Of a stretch of 64,000 nt of DNA, positions 48,140 through 56,771 are shown piece after piece. The translations under genes were made by a program, and so were the position numbers. The notes under the pieces are model-generated. The model worked only from the letters and a program-made list of their open reading frames with translations, had not been told where the DNA came from and ran no database searches. Positions within the stretch are counted from its first letter, which is position 1. Each line of letters opens with the position of its first letter. This DNA is from Niastella sp. GTDB lineage: Bacteria > Bacteroidota > Bacteroidia > Chitinophagales > Chitinophagaceae. The stretch covers positions 62,001-126,000 of the forward strand of contig JADJVM010000003.1 of assembly GCA_016710595.1 (NCBI GenBank), in the 5' to 3' direction.

Positions 48140-48183
48140 ACAAATTGTATTAAGGTGAAAAATCCCCCCCCCCAAAAAAGCTA

Positions 48184-49254
48184 CTATTCTTTTTCCGTAT
48201 TGCTTATCTCCTTACTTTCTACCAACCCTTCGCCATTTGTTTTATCCCCCCCAAATTCATTTGTATAAATTTTTGCCATCAAAATAAAATAACTAATGAG
48301 TAAAGGCCCAAATACCAGCCCAATAAACCCAAATAGTTTTAACCCAACAATTACGCCAAGTACCGTAACCAATGGATGCACATTACCCATTCTTTTCATT
48401 AAACTCAGCCTGGCTACATAATCAATATTCCCTGTTACCACGATGCTATAAATAGCCAGGCCCAGGGCCGGCCATACATGACCCTGCGCATATAAATAAA
48501 TGGTTAATGGTACCCACACGATCATGGTGCCTACCAAAGGGAAAAATGCAAATACACCTGTTACGAATCCCCACATTCCCCAATCATCTAAATTAAAGAT
48601 AAAATATCCTAAAGCAGCCGCTAAACCCTGAATTAACGAAATGATGGGTATTCCCAGTGCATTTGCCTTAACCATCATTTTTGTTTCGCCGGAAAGCCGG
48701 TTGATGCTATCGGTAGCTAAGGGTATCATACGGTGCAAACTTTTTTCTGCTGTGCGCCCATCTACCAGTAAATAATATAAAATAAAAAACATCATCAGCA
48801 TATTGGTAAGCACTATGGCGGTACTGTTAAGCAGTTTTGGTACCAGTGCCGTTCCTTTACTGGCTAACTGCTTTATATTTTCACTGGTAAGTAAGGTAAT
48901 ACCGGTTTTATCATGTATTACAGAAGATATTTGTTGCAGGCTTTTAACGATCCTGTCCTGGTTATTGAGTAGTTCCGTTATTTTGGGAGATATTAATGTA
49001 ATGCTAAAATAAAATGGGAGTGCCAATATTATTAAAAAGGCAAAAATGAATGCGATTGCTGTTAAGCTTTTTTTCCATTTATATTTATAAACCAACTTAA
49101 GATACCAGGAACGGCTTAAAATATACAATGTAATGCCTCCTAAAAAACCGGGAATAAAAACTGCAAGCTGGTTGATGAGCAACACAGCCATAAGAATAAT
49201 AAATATGAGTACTAAAATCTGCCTAAGCCTGTAATTGAAGTTGGTTTGGTTCAT
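48184..49254 (-). CDS. AI-2E family transporter
   Basis: A 356-residue membrane protein of the AI-2E (PF01594) family, with N-terminal membrane pairs, a soluble loop at about 75-150, and the C-terminal block of five helices containing GIPIISLIQG and GLKLFGFIGLVFGPLLISY. The family was named for AI-2 export but members also act as Na+/H+ antiporters or are uncharacterised. The substrate is unknown. The C-terminus is polar and ends 44 bases before the MarR start. Confidence 0.88.
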   Translation of the reverse strand: MNQTNFNYRLRQILVLIFIILMAVLLINQLAVFIPGFLGGITLYILSRSWYLKLVYKYKWKKSLTAIAFIFAFLIILALPFYFSITLISPKITELLNNQDRIVKSLQQISSVIHDKTGITLLTSENIKQLASKGTALVPKLLNSTAIVLTNMLMMFFILYYLLVDGRTAEKSLHRMIPLATDSINRLSGETKMMVKANALGIPIISLIQGLAAALGYFIFNLDDWGMWGFVTGVFAFFPLVGTMIVWVPLTIYLYAQGHVWPALGLAIYSIVVTGNIDYVARLSLMKRMGNVHPLVTVLGVIVGLKLFGFIGLVFGPLLISYFILMAKIYTNEFGGDKTNGEGLVESKEISNTEKE

Positions 49255-49285
49255 ACGTTATTCTTAATTACATACAATTTAAGAA

Positions 49286-50314
49286 TTATTTCCACACAGA
49301 AACACCTTCGCTGCAGTTTGCACAGATATCTATGTTTTTCCTGCTCTTCATAAGCGAAGCCCTGAATTGTTTGTAATTGGCATTGTGCCAAACTTCCTTA
49401 AAGGATTGTGTTTTTAAATTGCCGAGTTGATGGGTAGCATCTTTATCAAAACAGCAGGGCACTACAAGCCCATCCCAGGTAATTACATTGCCTTGCCAAA
49501 GCTTCCAGCAATGATTGGCTAATTTATTTTTGGGAGCATAAGTTCCGTCGGCCAATTTTTTATAGCGGCTATATTTGTCATTCTCAGGAATTAATTGATT
49601 GGGGTCATTTTCGTAATCATAAATTTGTGCTGTTTTAAAACGCACTTCATCTACCCCTACTTCTTTGGCTAACTTTTTTATTTCTTCTACCTGGTGCTCA
49701 TTTGGTTTTACTACTAAGAATTGAAAAAACACAAAGGGTGTATTGCTCTTTAATTCTTTTTTCCATTTCACAATATTTCTTGCTCCTTCAATTACTTTTT
49801 GTAAGTTACCCCCTACCCGGTAAGCTTTGTACACCTCTTGTGTAGTACCATCAATCGAAATGATTAAACGGTCCAGCCCACTTTCAACAGTTTTACGGGC
49901 AGCTTCATCATTCAAATAATGGGCATTGGTAGAGGTTGCTGTATAAATACCTTTTGTCGAAGCATATTTTACCATTTCTAAAAAGCCTGTATTTAAATAG
50001 GGTTCGCCCTGGAAATAAAAAATAAGATAGAGCAATTCTTTATAAATATCATCAATGGTTTTACGAAAAAAATCTTTTTCCAGCATCCCGGTTGGCCGGG
50101 TAAAAGCTCGCATGCCACTGGGGCATTCGGGACAGCGAAGGTTACAACTTGTAGTAGGTTCAAAAGAAATAGAAACCGGGTAGCCCCATTGAATGGGTTT
50201 GTTCAGGATTCTACTTACATAAAAACTACTCAGCACTTTTATACCGTTCCATACCCGCCGTGGGGTAAGTTTTGCGGCCAAATTGATACTATCTTTAAAA
50301 TTAAATGCAGGCAT
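49286..50314 (-). CDS. Radical SAM protein with SPASM domain
   Basis: A 342-residue enzyme. The CxxxCxxC cluster motif is C57, C61 and C64 (CNLRCPEC). A SPASM-type Cys pattern follows in the C-terminal part (HCWKLWQGNVITWDG...VPCCFD, then CANC near the end), which would hold an auxiliary cluster. ATG at 50314 is preferred to an upstream TTG. Substrate is unknown; SPASM proteins often modify peptides, but no precursor peptide gene was seen next to it. Confidence 0.88.
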   Translation of the reverse strand: MPAFNFKDSINLAAKLTPRRVWNGIKVLSSFYVSRILNKPIQWGYPVSISFEPTTSCNLRCPECPSGMRAFTRPTGMLEKDFFRKTIDDIYKELLYLIFYFQGEPYLNTGFLEMVKYASTKGIYTATSTNAHYLNDEAARKTVESGLDRLIISIDGTTQEVYKAYRVGGNLQKVIEGARNIVKWKKELKSNTPFVFFQFLVVKPNEHQVEEIKKLAKEVGVDEVRFKTAQIYDYENDPNQLIPENDKYSRYKKLADGTYAPKNKLANHCWKLWQGNVITWDGLVVPCCFDKDATHQLGNLKTQSFKEVWHNANYKQFRASLMKSRKNIDICANCSEGVSVWK

Positions 50315-50323
50315 TGATATAAA

Positions 50324-50331
50324 CAAAGATA
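50324..50331 (-). promoter_or_regulatory. Possible -7 box of the radical SAM gene
   Basis: Minus-strand TATCTTTG matches TAnnTTTG, 10 bases upstream of the ATG at 50314, which would give a very short leader. Confidence 0.35.
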
Positions 50332-50610
50332 CAATCCCCTGTCGTTAAGCTTTTGAAACCAGGTGAATGATATGGTAATTATGAAAAAAATTTCTCTTTT
50401 CATAAATCATGAATATAGCCTGACATGCCTATGGTATGTTATGATATTTAAGTATATATTTTAATAAAACGATATTTCTTCCTGCTCAAGATCAAAAGGA
50501 ATATTAAAGTTTGTGGCCTGTTCTCTTTTACCTGTTTTATTGCTCCATTTCACATTTTATTAATACAATCAGGCATACTATTTTGACTAATTATTAATAA
50601 AATTATTATT

Positions 50611-51192
50611 ATGAAAAAGATATTATTATGGACAGGAAGTATTATAAGTTCTGTTTTGTTTTTAATGGCCTGTGGCCCTTCTGCCCATATTGAAAAAGAT
50701 AAAAATCTGAATTTGGCCGCTTATCATTCTTTTGCATGGGCTACCCCCGATAAAAAAATAAATAACAATGTAGTGGATGAAAATTTGAAAGCTGCTGTGA
50801 GTGAAAAACTAACGCATGATTATAACTGGGAGGAAACCAATGGTAACCCGGATATACTCGTAAGCTACGATGTATTGGTAGAACGTTCTCATCGTACCAC
50901 ATCGAGCCCGGTATATAGCCGCCCTTTTATGCGTAGCTTTTACAATCCCTATAATCACAGGATTTACCGGGTATATTATCCATCACAATTTATGGGATAT
51001 GATGAACAATCTACACCTACAAAAGAAGGAACCATCACCATCACATTGGTGGATGCTGCTACCGGAAAAGCAATTTTACAGGGATGGGCAAGTACCGAAA
51101 TACTGGGCCACAAAATCACTACTGCTGATGCAAACAGTATTGTAAATGCCATATTTAAAAAAATGAAAGCTTCTGGTGTTACAACCAATTAA
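50611..51192 (+). CDS. DUF4136-type lipoprotein
   Basis: A 193-residue protein. The signal peptide ends in the lipobox LMAC at residues 18-21, so it is probably an envelope lipoprotein. The rest matches the DUF4136 pattern: FAWATPDKK near 43, PDILVSYDVLVE near 88, GTITITLVDAATGKAILQGWAS near 145-165. The function of the family is unknown. A bidirectional terminator follows directly after its stop. Confidence 0.82.
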   Translation: MKKILLWTGSIISSVLFLMACGPSAHIEKDKNLNLAAYHSFAWATPDKKINNNVVDENLKAAVSEKLTHDYNWEETNGNPDILVSYDVLVERSHRTTSSPVYSRPFMRSFYNPYNHRIYRVYYPSQFMGYDEQSTPTKEGTITITLVDAATGKAILQGWASTEILGHKITTADANSIVNAIFKKMKASGVTTN

Positions 51193-51223
51193 AAAAGAAA
51201 GCACCAATTGGTGCTTTCTTTTT
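51191..51223. terminator. Bidirectional rho-independent terminator
   Basis: A long hairpin with stem AAAGAAAGCACCAATTGGTGCTTTC-type symmetry is flanked by A and T runs, so it can stop transcription from both the DUF4136 gene and the convergent TPR gene, whose stop lies at its right end. Confidence 0.85.
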
Positions 51224-51878
51224 ATCCCGGCATGCGGGTAATATATTTTTCTACCTGCTTTATTTGATCTACAATTTGTGGTGTAGTGGGCTTATAGCTT
51301 TTTGCTTTTTGAAAATATTGTTTAGCTGCTCTGAATTCTCTTTTGTTCATCATGATAGAGCATAATTGTAAATAAGCTGCTGCATTATTTTCATTATCGG
51401 GCAAACCGGCTTTTATTGCCTGGCGAATATAACTTTCGGCTTCCTTATTATTTCCTTTTTGCATCGCCAGCATACCGAGTTGCAGCTTATTGGGCCCTTC
51501 GGCCTGTTTTGTAAGCTGGCCACCACCTAATGACAAACTTTTTTTCATGTGCTTTTCTGCGGAATCAAAATCCTGGTCCACCATGGCAAGGTTACCTTTT
51601 AAAGTGTAATACACCGAGCGCATCGGTTTTATAAGCAGGCCCGGGAATTTAATACCATCTACTATTTTTTTAGCGCCTTCCACATCTCCATTTTCCATAT
51701 ACGTTTGAATAAGCCTCATGGGGCCAAAAAGGAAATGGCCTGCAACCAATACTACGCCTAATAAATAAAGAATAAAAGAAGGCCAAAAGCCCGCCTGCAG
51801 GTTAATGATTACGGCTGCTACCAGCATCACTAACCCGATCCATAGCCGGTATTTAATAATAACATTTAACCACTTCAT
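51222..51878 (-). CDS. Membrane-anchored TPR protein
   Basis: A 218-residue protein. The ATG at 51878 is preferred to a TTG upstream. Two membrane segments lie at about residues 10-27 and 31-50, then TPR-like helical repeats (GDVEGAKKIVDG, DQDFDSAEKHMKKSL, GNNKEAESYIRQAIKAG, KREFRAAKQYFQKAK). It probably scaffolds a protein complex at the inner membrane. Partners are unknown. Confidence 0.8.
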   Translation of the reverse strand: MKWLNVIIKYRLWIGLVMLVAAVIINLQAGFWPSFILYLLGVVLVAGHFLFGPMRLIQTYMENGDVEGAKKIVDGIKFPGLLIKPMRSVYYTLKGNLAMVDQDFDSAEKHMKKSLSLGGGQLTKQAEGPNKLQLGMLAMQKGNNKEAESYIRQAIKAGLPDNENNAAAYLQLCSIMMNKREFRAAKQYFQKAKSYKPTTPQIVDQIKQVEKYITRMPG

Positions 51879-51896
51879 AGCATAAAATTTGGGTTG

Positions 51897-51904
51897 CAAA
51901 GATA
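51897..51904 (-). promoter_or_regulatory. Likely -7 box of the TPR gene
   Basis: Minus-strand TATCTTTG matches TAnnTTTG and lies 19 bases upstream of the ATG at 51878, which also supports that start choice. Confidence 0.45.
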
Positions 51905-52005
51905 AGGTTCTGAAGCGTGCCGGGGAAATTGAATATTCTTCATTTTTCGCTTTAATTCGTGTTACTAACCCATAAAATGTTTCATAATCATAATCCGAAT
52001 TTTCT

Positions 52006-52013
52006 TACTTTTG
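52006..52013 (+). promoter_or_regulatory. Likely -7 box of the tRNA-Arg promoter
   Basis: Plus-strand TACTTTTG matches TAnnTTTG and lies 29 bases upstream of the mature tRNA 5' end. The -33 element is not clear. Confidence 0.5.
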
Positions 52014-52042
52014 CCAGCCTGAAAAAGAAGCTTTCAGCATTT

Positions 52043-52117
52043 GGTCCCGTAGTTCAATGGATAGAATAGAAGTTTCCTAAACTTTAGATGCAAGTTCGAT
52101 TCTTGCCGGGACTACCA
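52043..52117 (+). tRNA. tRNA-Arg (anticodon CCU)
   Basis: A full cloverleaf of 75 bases with encoded CCA. The acceptor stem GGTCCCG pairs with CGGGACT (first pair G-U). The D arm is GTTC/GAAT, the anticodon arm GAAGT-TTCCTAA-ACTTT reads CCT in the loop, and the T arm is GCAAG-TTCGATT-CTTGC. It decodes AGG. The discriminator is A. Confidence 0.95.
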
Positions 52118-52228
52118 AAAACAGCTCCCAAATACTTTGCTACTCTTTTAAAATGCATTGATCAGGAAAACGATGAAGTAATTGCCCGCTTATTGAGAAA
52201 AAGATATGGCAACTCAATTTTGGTATAG
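52115..52228 (+). pseudogene. Possible C-terminal gene remnant after the tRNA
   Basis: An open frame without a start codon begins inside the tRNA CCA end and reads 37 codons to a TAG (52226-52228). The encoded sequence (KYFATLLKCIDQENDEVIAR) has a normal amphipathic, protein-like composition, unlike random frames nearby. It may be the tail of a gene truncated by recombination at the tRNA 3' end. The family is not recognised, and the frame could be chance. Confidence 0.25.
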
Positions 52229-52416
52229 CGAAGCTATCAATCCTCATCAGCCATTTATTAATTAAAATAATTTTGCTATAGGAAGCAGGAATACATAAGC
52301 GCTGTAATATTGGTTATGCAGATTAACTAAAGTGAAGAAAGAAATTGATCTGGATTATTAAAGAATTAATTGGGTACTTTCACTTAACAAGCATTCCATC
52401 ATGTAAACTGATTGCA

Positions 52417-54600
52417 ATGAAAATAATTTTTCTTTTATGCTTCCTGCCAGTAAATTTATTTGCACAACCATTTTCAAAAGACGAAATAAAAAGATGGGAG
52501 AAACAAGCGGTTAATATTACCATCATTCGTGATCATTATGGTATCCCGCATGTATATGGTAAAACAGATGCGGATGCAGTATTTGGTTTATTATACGCAC
52601 AATGCGAAGATGATTTTAAAAGAGTGGAGTTGAATTACATTGATAAACTTGGCCGTTTATCAGAAGTGAATGGCGAAAAAGATTTGTATAATGATTTGCT
52701 GATACGCCTGGTAATTGATACGGCGAGCGCCATTAAAGATTATAAAGCTGCGCCAGCATGGTTAAAAAAGATCCTGAACGCCTACTCTGATGGCATTAAT
52801 TATTATCTCTATAAAAATTCAAAAACTAAGCCGGTTTTATTGACCCGCTTTAAACCCTGGTATCCTTTGTTATGGACGGATGGGAGCATTGGCGCAATCA
52901 GTACCGGTGGAATTTCAACAGAGGAACTTAAGCATTTTTATTCGGGTAATGATAAAGCGATTACAATAGCAGATTACGAAGAAGAGGTTTTAACGGGCTC
53001 TAATGGATTTGCGTTTTCACCAAAAATTACAGCAGGCAGCAATGCTATTTTATATATTAATCCGCATGTTACATTTTATTTTCGCCCCGAAGTACATATT
53101 ATTAGTGAAGAAGGATTAAATGCTTATGGTGCTGTTACCTGGGGACAGCCTTTCATTTACCAGGGTTTTAATGAACATTGCGGGTGGATGCATACCAGCA
53201 GCCAGGCCGATATATCGGATGCTTATATTGAAAAATTAATAGAAAAAAATGGAAACTGGTCATACCTGTATAATGGAATTTATAAACCGGTTACCAAAAT
53301 TCCAATTAGCATAAAATATAAAACCGCCAACGGTTTTGCAACCAAAACATTCAATACCCTTTTTACACATCATGGCCCTATTATGGCAAAGAGAATGGGG
53401 CAATATGTAAGTATGCGTCACAATAACCGTGATATGAAAGGATTTATACAAAGCTGGCTAAGGACAAAAGCAAACAGTTTTGCCGATTTTAAAAAAACGA
53501 TGGATATGGGTGCCAACCCAAGTAACAATACTGTGTATGCCGATGCTGAAGGAAATATTGCATACTGGCATGGGAATTTTTTACCCATTCGGGATACTCA
53601 ATACGACTGGAGTAAGCCTGTTGATGGCACAACATCTGCCACTGAATGGAAGGGTTATCATACAGTTGATGAAAGTGTACATATTTACAATCCTGAAAAT
53701 GGCTGGCTGCAAAATTGCAACTCCACACCTTTTACAGTTGCGGGAAAATACAGTCCCAAAAAGAGCGACTACCCGGATTATATGGCGCCTGATGGAGAAA
53801 ATTTTAGGGGTATCAATGCTGTGCGTATTCTGGACAAAGAAAAATCGTACACACTCAACAAAGTGATTGCAGCAGGTTATGATACTTATTTAGCAGCATT
53901 TGAAAAATTAATTCCGGCATTGATCAATGCGTTTGAAAAAAGTGTTTCAAAAAGCGATACTACATCTACCGAACTGGAAGAAGCTATTTCCATTTTAAAA
54001 AAATGGGATTTACGATGTGCTGAAAAATCGGTTGCAACAACGCTCGCTGTAGAGTGGGGTGAAACCATTTCTCCATTCATATATAAAACAATCGTTAACG
54101 GCAAACCTAAAGCAGACATTGTAGATAAAACAAACGAATTTGCTGCAACAGCATCTGCTGATGATTTAATAATCCCGTTACAAAATGTTATTTCCAGCCT
54201 CAAAAAGAAATTTGGAAACTGGCAGGTTCCCTGGGGAGATATTAACCGGTTTCAAAGAATATCGCCGGATATTGATAATAAATTTGATGATGATGAACCG
54301 AGCATTCCCGTTAGCTATGCATCATCACAATGGGGTATGTTGCCCTCATATAGCAGCCGCACATTTCCCGGTACAAAAAAGAGATATGGCGTACATGGAA
54401 ACAGTTTTATTTGTGTGGTTGAATTCGGAAAAAAGATAATAGCAAAATCATTACTTGCCGGTGGCGAAAGCGGGGATATTAATTCAAAACATTTTTTTGA
54501 CCAGGGTTTAATGTATAGCAAAGGGCAATTTAAAGATGTATTGTTTTATAAAGAAGATGTGATGAAACATGCAGAAAGAAAATACCACCCCGGAGCGTAA
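52417..54600 (+). CDS. Penicillin acylase / acyl-homoserine-lactone acylase family protein
   Basis: A 727-residue secreted Ntn-hydrolase precursor. ATG at 52417 gives a signal peptide (cleavage after LFAQ, about residue 17); the longer frame upstream adds an unlikely N-terminus. The alpha segment has IIRDHYGIPHVYGKTDADAVFG. The catalytic Ser after self-cleavage is S195 in GSNGF, and the beta chain keeps INPHVTFYFRPE and GFNEHCGWMHTSS. It hydrolyses amide bonds of acylated substrates, such as beta-lactams or acyl-homoserine lactones; the actual substrate is unknown. It stands alone after the tRNA-Arg. Confidence 0.9.
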   Translation: MKIIFLLCFLPVNLFAQPFSKDEIKRWEKQAVNITIIRDHYGIPHVYGKTDADAVFGLLYAQCEDDFKRVELNYIDKLGRLSEVNGEKDLYNDLLIRLVIDTASAIKDYKAAPAWLKKILNAYSDGINYYLYKNSKTKPVLLTRFKPWYPLLWTDGSIGAISTGGISTEELKHFYSGNDKAITIADYEEEVLTGSNGFAFSPKITAGSNAILYINPHVTFYFRPEVHIISEEGLNAYGAVTWGQPFIYQGFNEHCGWMHTSSQADISDAYIEKLIEKNGNWSYLYNGIYKPVTKIPISIKYKTANGFATKTFNTLFTHHGPIMAKRMGQYVSMRHNNRDMKGFIQSWLRTKANSFADFKKTMDMGANPSNNTVYADAEGNIAYWHGNFLPIRDTQYDWSKPVDGTTSATEWKGYHTVDESVHIYNPENGWLQNCNSTPFTVAGKYSPKKSDYPDYMAPDGENFRGINAVRILDKEKSYTLNKVIAAGYDTYLAAFEKLIPALINAFEKSVSKSDTTSTELEEAISILKKWDLRCAEKSVATTLAVEWGETISPFIYKTIVNGKPKADIVDKTNEFAATASADDLIIPLQNVISSLKKKFGNWQVPWGDINRFQRISPDIDNKFDDDEPSIPVSYASSQWGMLPSYSSRTFPGTKKRYGVHGNSFICVVEFGKKIIAKSLLAGGESGDINSKHFFDQGLMYSKGQFKDVLFYKEDVMKHAERKYHPGA

Positions 54601-54741
54601 TATAAGCCACGGGATTAACCATTCAGAATCACTCAAATTTATTAATTGAATTTTCTTAATTGCAAAAATCAATCTGCTATTCTTAAAAAATAGTATGATG
54701 TTTGATCATTAAAAAAAATCATCCTTTACTTTTTATTTTAT

Positions 54742-54765
54742 AAAAAAATCCCGGCAATTGCCGGG
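54742..54765 (-). terminator. Rho-independent terminator of the DUF937-like gene
   Basis: Minus-strand perfect palindrome CCCGGCAATTGCCGGG followed by a run of seven T, 36 bases downstream of the stop at 54801. Confidence 0.85.
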
Positions 54766-54800
54766 AAATATCTTTTGTTACCAGAAAATAATTTCCAGTT

Positions 54801-55415
54801 TTATTGAGTAAATCCTTTTATCAGGTCAAGCAAGCCGCCACCACCATTGCGTTGTTGCTGTGCCTGCGCTCCCTGTGCTAATTGGCTAACAATATCCATC
54901 AGTCCTCCACCATTCGACTGGCTTGCACCGCCACCTGCAAGCTGGCCAATTAAATCTGTAATACTGGTGCCAGTTGTTTGTTGCACCTGCTCAGTTTGGC
55001 CACCGGTAATTGAGCGAAGCAGGTTATCAATTGAAAATGTACTGCCCGAATCGCTGCTATTTGTTTTATTAATAAGAGAGCTTATCACGCCAGGTATCAG
55101 GCTGCTGGCTACATTATTAGCCTGTCCGTTTCCCAGGTTAAATTTATTCATCAGCTTTCCGGCAAAATGGCCAACCATCATGGCAACGATGGGGTTGCTT
55201 AGCAAACTGCTTTTGTCATTCCCATTTCCTGATCCTTTAAGTAAAGATACCAGGCTTGATAAACCGCCACCGGCAACAATATTCCGCAACCCGGATGCTA
55301 CGGTATTGGTAGCTTCGGCCATTACGGCACTGTTTTGATCATTTGGAACTTCAGGATTATTGACAACGCTATCACTGGCAACTCCTTTTACGAGGTTAAA
55401 TAATTCTTCTAACAT
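54801..55415 (-). CDS. DUF937-like hypothetical protein
   Basis: A 204-residue protein with no signal peptide. Repeated hydrophobic, Gly/Ser-rich helices (VASGLRNIVAGGGLSSLVSLL, MMVGHFAGKLMNKFNLG, VASSLIPGVISSLINKT) resemble the DUF937/YidB-like group. The C-terminus is low complexity (QGAQAQQQRNGGGG). Function is unknown. A terminator follows. Confidence 0.72.
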   Translation of the reverse strand: MLEELFNLVKGVASDSVVNNPEVPNDQNSAVMAEATNTVASGLRNIVAGGGLSSLVSLLKGSGNGNDKSSLLSNPIVAMMVGHFAGKLMNKFNLGNGQANNVASSLIPGVISSLINKTNSSDSGSTFSIDNLLRSITGGQTEQVQQTTGTSITDLIGQLAGGGASQSNGGGLMDIVSQLAQGAQAQQQRNGGGGLLDLIKGFTQ

Positions 55416-55478
55416 ATAACTTAATTATTTTTTTTAAATATAGTGAACTATTTTAAGACCACTTTACAAATAAAATAG

Positions 55479-55898
55479 TTACTCCTGTTTGCAATTTTCA
55501 CAAAAACCCCAAACTAACATCGCTGATTGCCGGGCTACAAACCCTTTGGGTAAACGCACATCCGGCACGGTTACATCGGCCAGGCAGGTAGTGGCATTAC
55601 ATTGCAGGCAAATAAAGTGTACATGGTTATCATGATGATGTCCTGCTTCACAGTTTTCACGGCAAAGTGCATATAAAATAGAATTATCGGTAGTAGGAAT
55701 TTGATGAATGATTCCTTTGTCAGTAAATGTTTGAAGTGTTCTATAGATGGTAACCCGATCAAAAGCAGCGCCGGTATTCCGTTCAATATCGGCATGGGAA
55801 AGCGCTCCATTGCTTTTTAAAAACAATTCAAGTATTTGGGTACGGCTTTGGGTAACACTTAACCCGTTTTTTGTAAGTATATCATTTTTTGTAAGCAT
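55479..55898 (-). CDS. Fur-family metal-responsive repressor
   Basis: A 139-residue Fur protein. The N-terminal winged helix spans about 8-75 (FDRVTIYRTLQTF is the recognition helix). The regulatory metal site includes HHH at 87-89, and the structural zinc site is C97xxC100 with C133xxC136. Whether it senses Fe, Zn or peroxide cannot be told. It lies 10 bases after the SCO gene and is probably cotranscribed with it, linking it to copper or metal handling. Confidence 0.92.
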   Translation of the reverse strand: MLTKNDILTKNGLSVTQSRTQILELFLKSNGALSHADIERNTGAAFDRVTIYRTLQTFTDKGIIHQIPTTDNSILYALCRENCEAGHHHDNHVHFICLQCNATTCLADVTVPDVRLPKGFVARQSAMLVWGFCENCKQE

Positions 55899-55908
55899 CC
55901 TTTTATAT

Positions 55909-56637
55909 TTAACCGGGATTGTTGCTAAACCCTGACATAAAATGCTTGCTGGTGATTTTTTCTTTAAGTAACCCTTTTATATCTTTAAATAATTTTTGAA
56001 TTTCGGCTTCTATCAATCCATCGTAAACACCCCGCAGCCTTCCATTCTTATCTACCAACGCAAAAAATTGAGTATGTATAAACTGATCATTTATCTGCAT
56101 GCTATCGGGTTTGTTATTATCTATCATATAACTTTCCCTGGCCATTTTATAGAGTTCACTTTTGTCGCCTGTTAAAAAAAACCAATTCTTATTTTGTATC
56201 GGCAAGCTGCTGTCGGCAGCAGATAATACTAAATGATAACTACCCTCACTGGTTTGTACGGGTTTGCCATTAATCATCAGGTTTTCATATTGTTTTAATA
56301 CAGGCACGCTATCTGTTTCGGGCATACAGGTATGGGAAGCTATCAGGAAACCCGGTTCATTTTTATAGACATCATACACCCGGCGCATATTGGCATTCAT
56401 TTTAGGGCAAATGCCTTTGCAGGTAGTAAAAAAATATTCTGCTACATATACTTTTCCATCGGTATTCTTATTGTCAAATTTTTTTCCATTTTGATCGGTA
56501 AAACTAAAGTTTTCAATATGGTCGTTAATCACTTTTAATTTGGAGGCCGAAAAATCGTAATCCCAAAATACAAACAGAAAAAAAACGGCTGCCAGAGCCA
56601 GGAAAAACCCGATATAAATACGCCATTTCTTCTTCAT
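55909..56637 (-). CDS. SCO1/SenC-family copper chaperone
   Basis: A 242-residue protein with an N-terminal membrane anchor (residues 6-24) and a periplasmic thioredoxin-like domain. The copper ligands are C73 and C77 in TTCKGICP and H188 in IHTQFF. SCO proteins deliver copper to the CuA site of cytochrome oxidase. The C-terminus continues past the usual fold by about 30 residues. A TACCTTTG box is 20 bases upstream of the ATG. Confidence 0.92.
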   Translation of the reverse strand: MKKKWRIYIGFFLALAAVFFLFVFWDYDFSASKLKVINDHIENFSFTDQNGKKFDNKNTDGKVYVAEYFFTTCKGICPKMNANMRRVYDVYKNEPGFLIASHTCMPETDSVPVLKQYENLMINGKPVQTSEGSYHLVLSAADSSLPIQNKNWFFLTGDKSELYKMARESYMIDNNKPDSMQINDQFIHTQFFALVDKNGRLRGVYDGLIEAEIQKLFKDIKGLLKEKITSKHFMSGFSNNPG

Positions 56638-56656
56638 AAAATCATTTTTTGCAAAG

Positions 56657-56664
56657 CAAAGGTA
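56657..56664 (-). promoter_or_regulatory. Likely -7 box of the SCO-Fur operon
   Basis: Minus-strand TACCTTTG matches TAnnTTTG and leaves a leader of about 14 bases before the SCO ATG at 56637. Confidence 0.5.
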
Positions 56665-56771
56665 AGTCCAAAAAAATGGATAAACAGTAAAAAACCATTT
56701 AATAAAAGCTAAAAAACTTATACCATTCAGGGTACATATATGATATAATAATTAACTTGAAAGAAAAACAG

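Noticed and set aside
53480..53866. 128-codon frame within the acylase gene
   Set aside because: Out-of-frame shadow of a long gene with intact catalytic motifs.
54847..55338. 163-codon plus-strand frame opposite the DUF937-like gene
   Set aside because: Antisense shadow of a Gly/Ser-rich gene; Pro- and Cys-rich composition is not protein-like.
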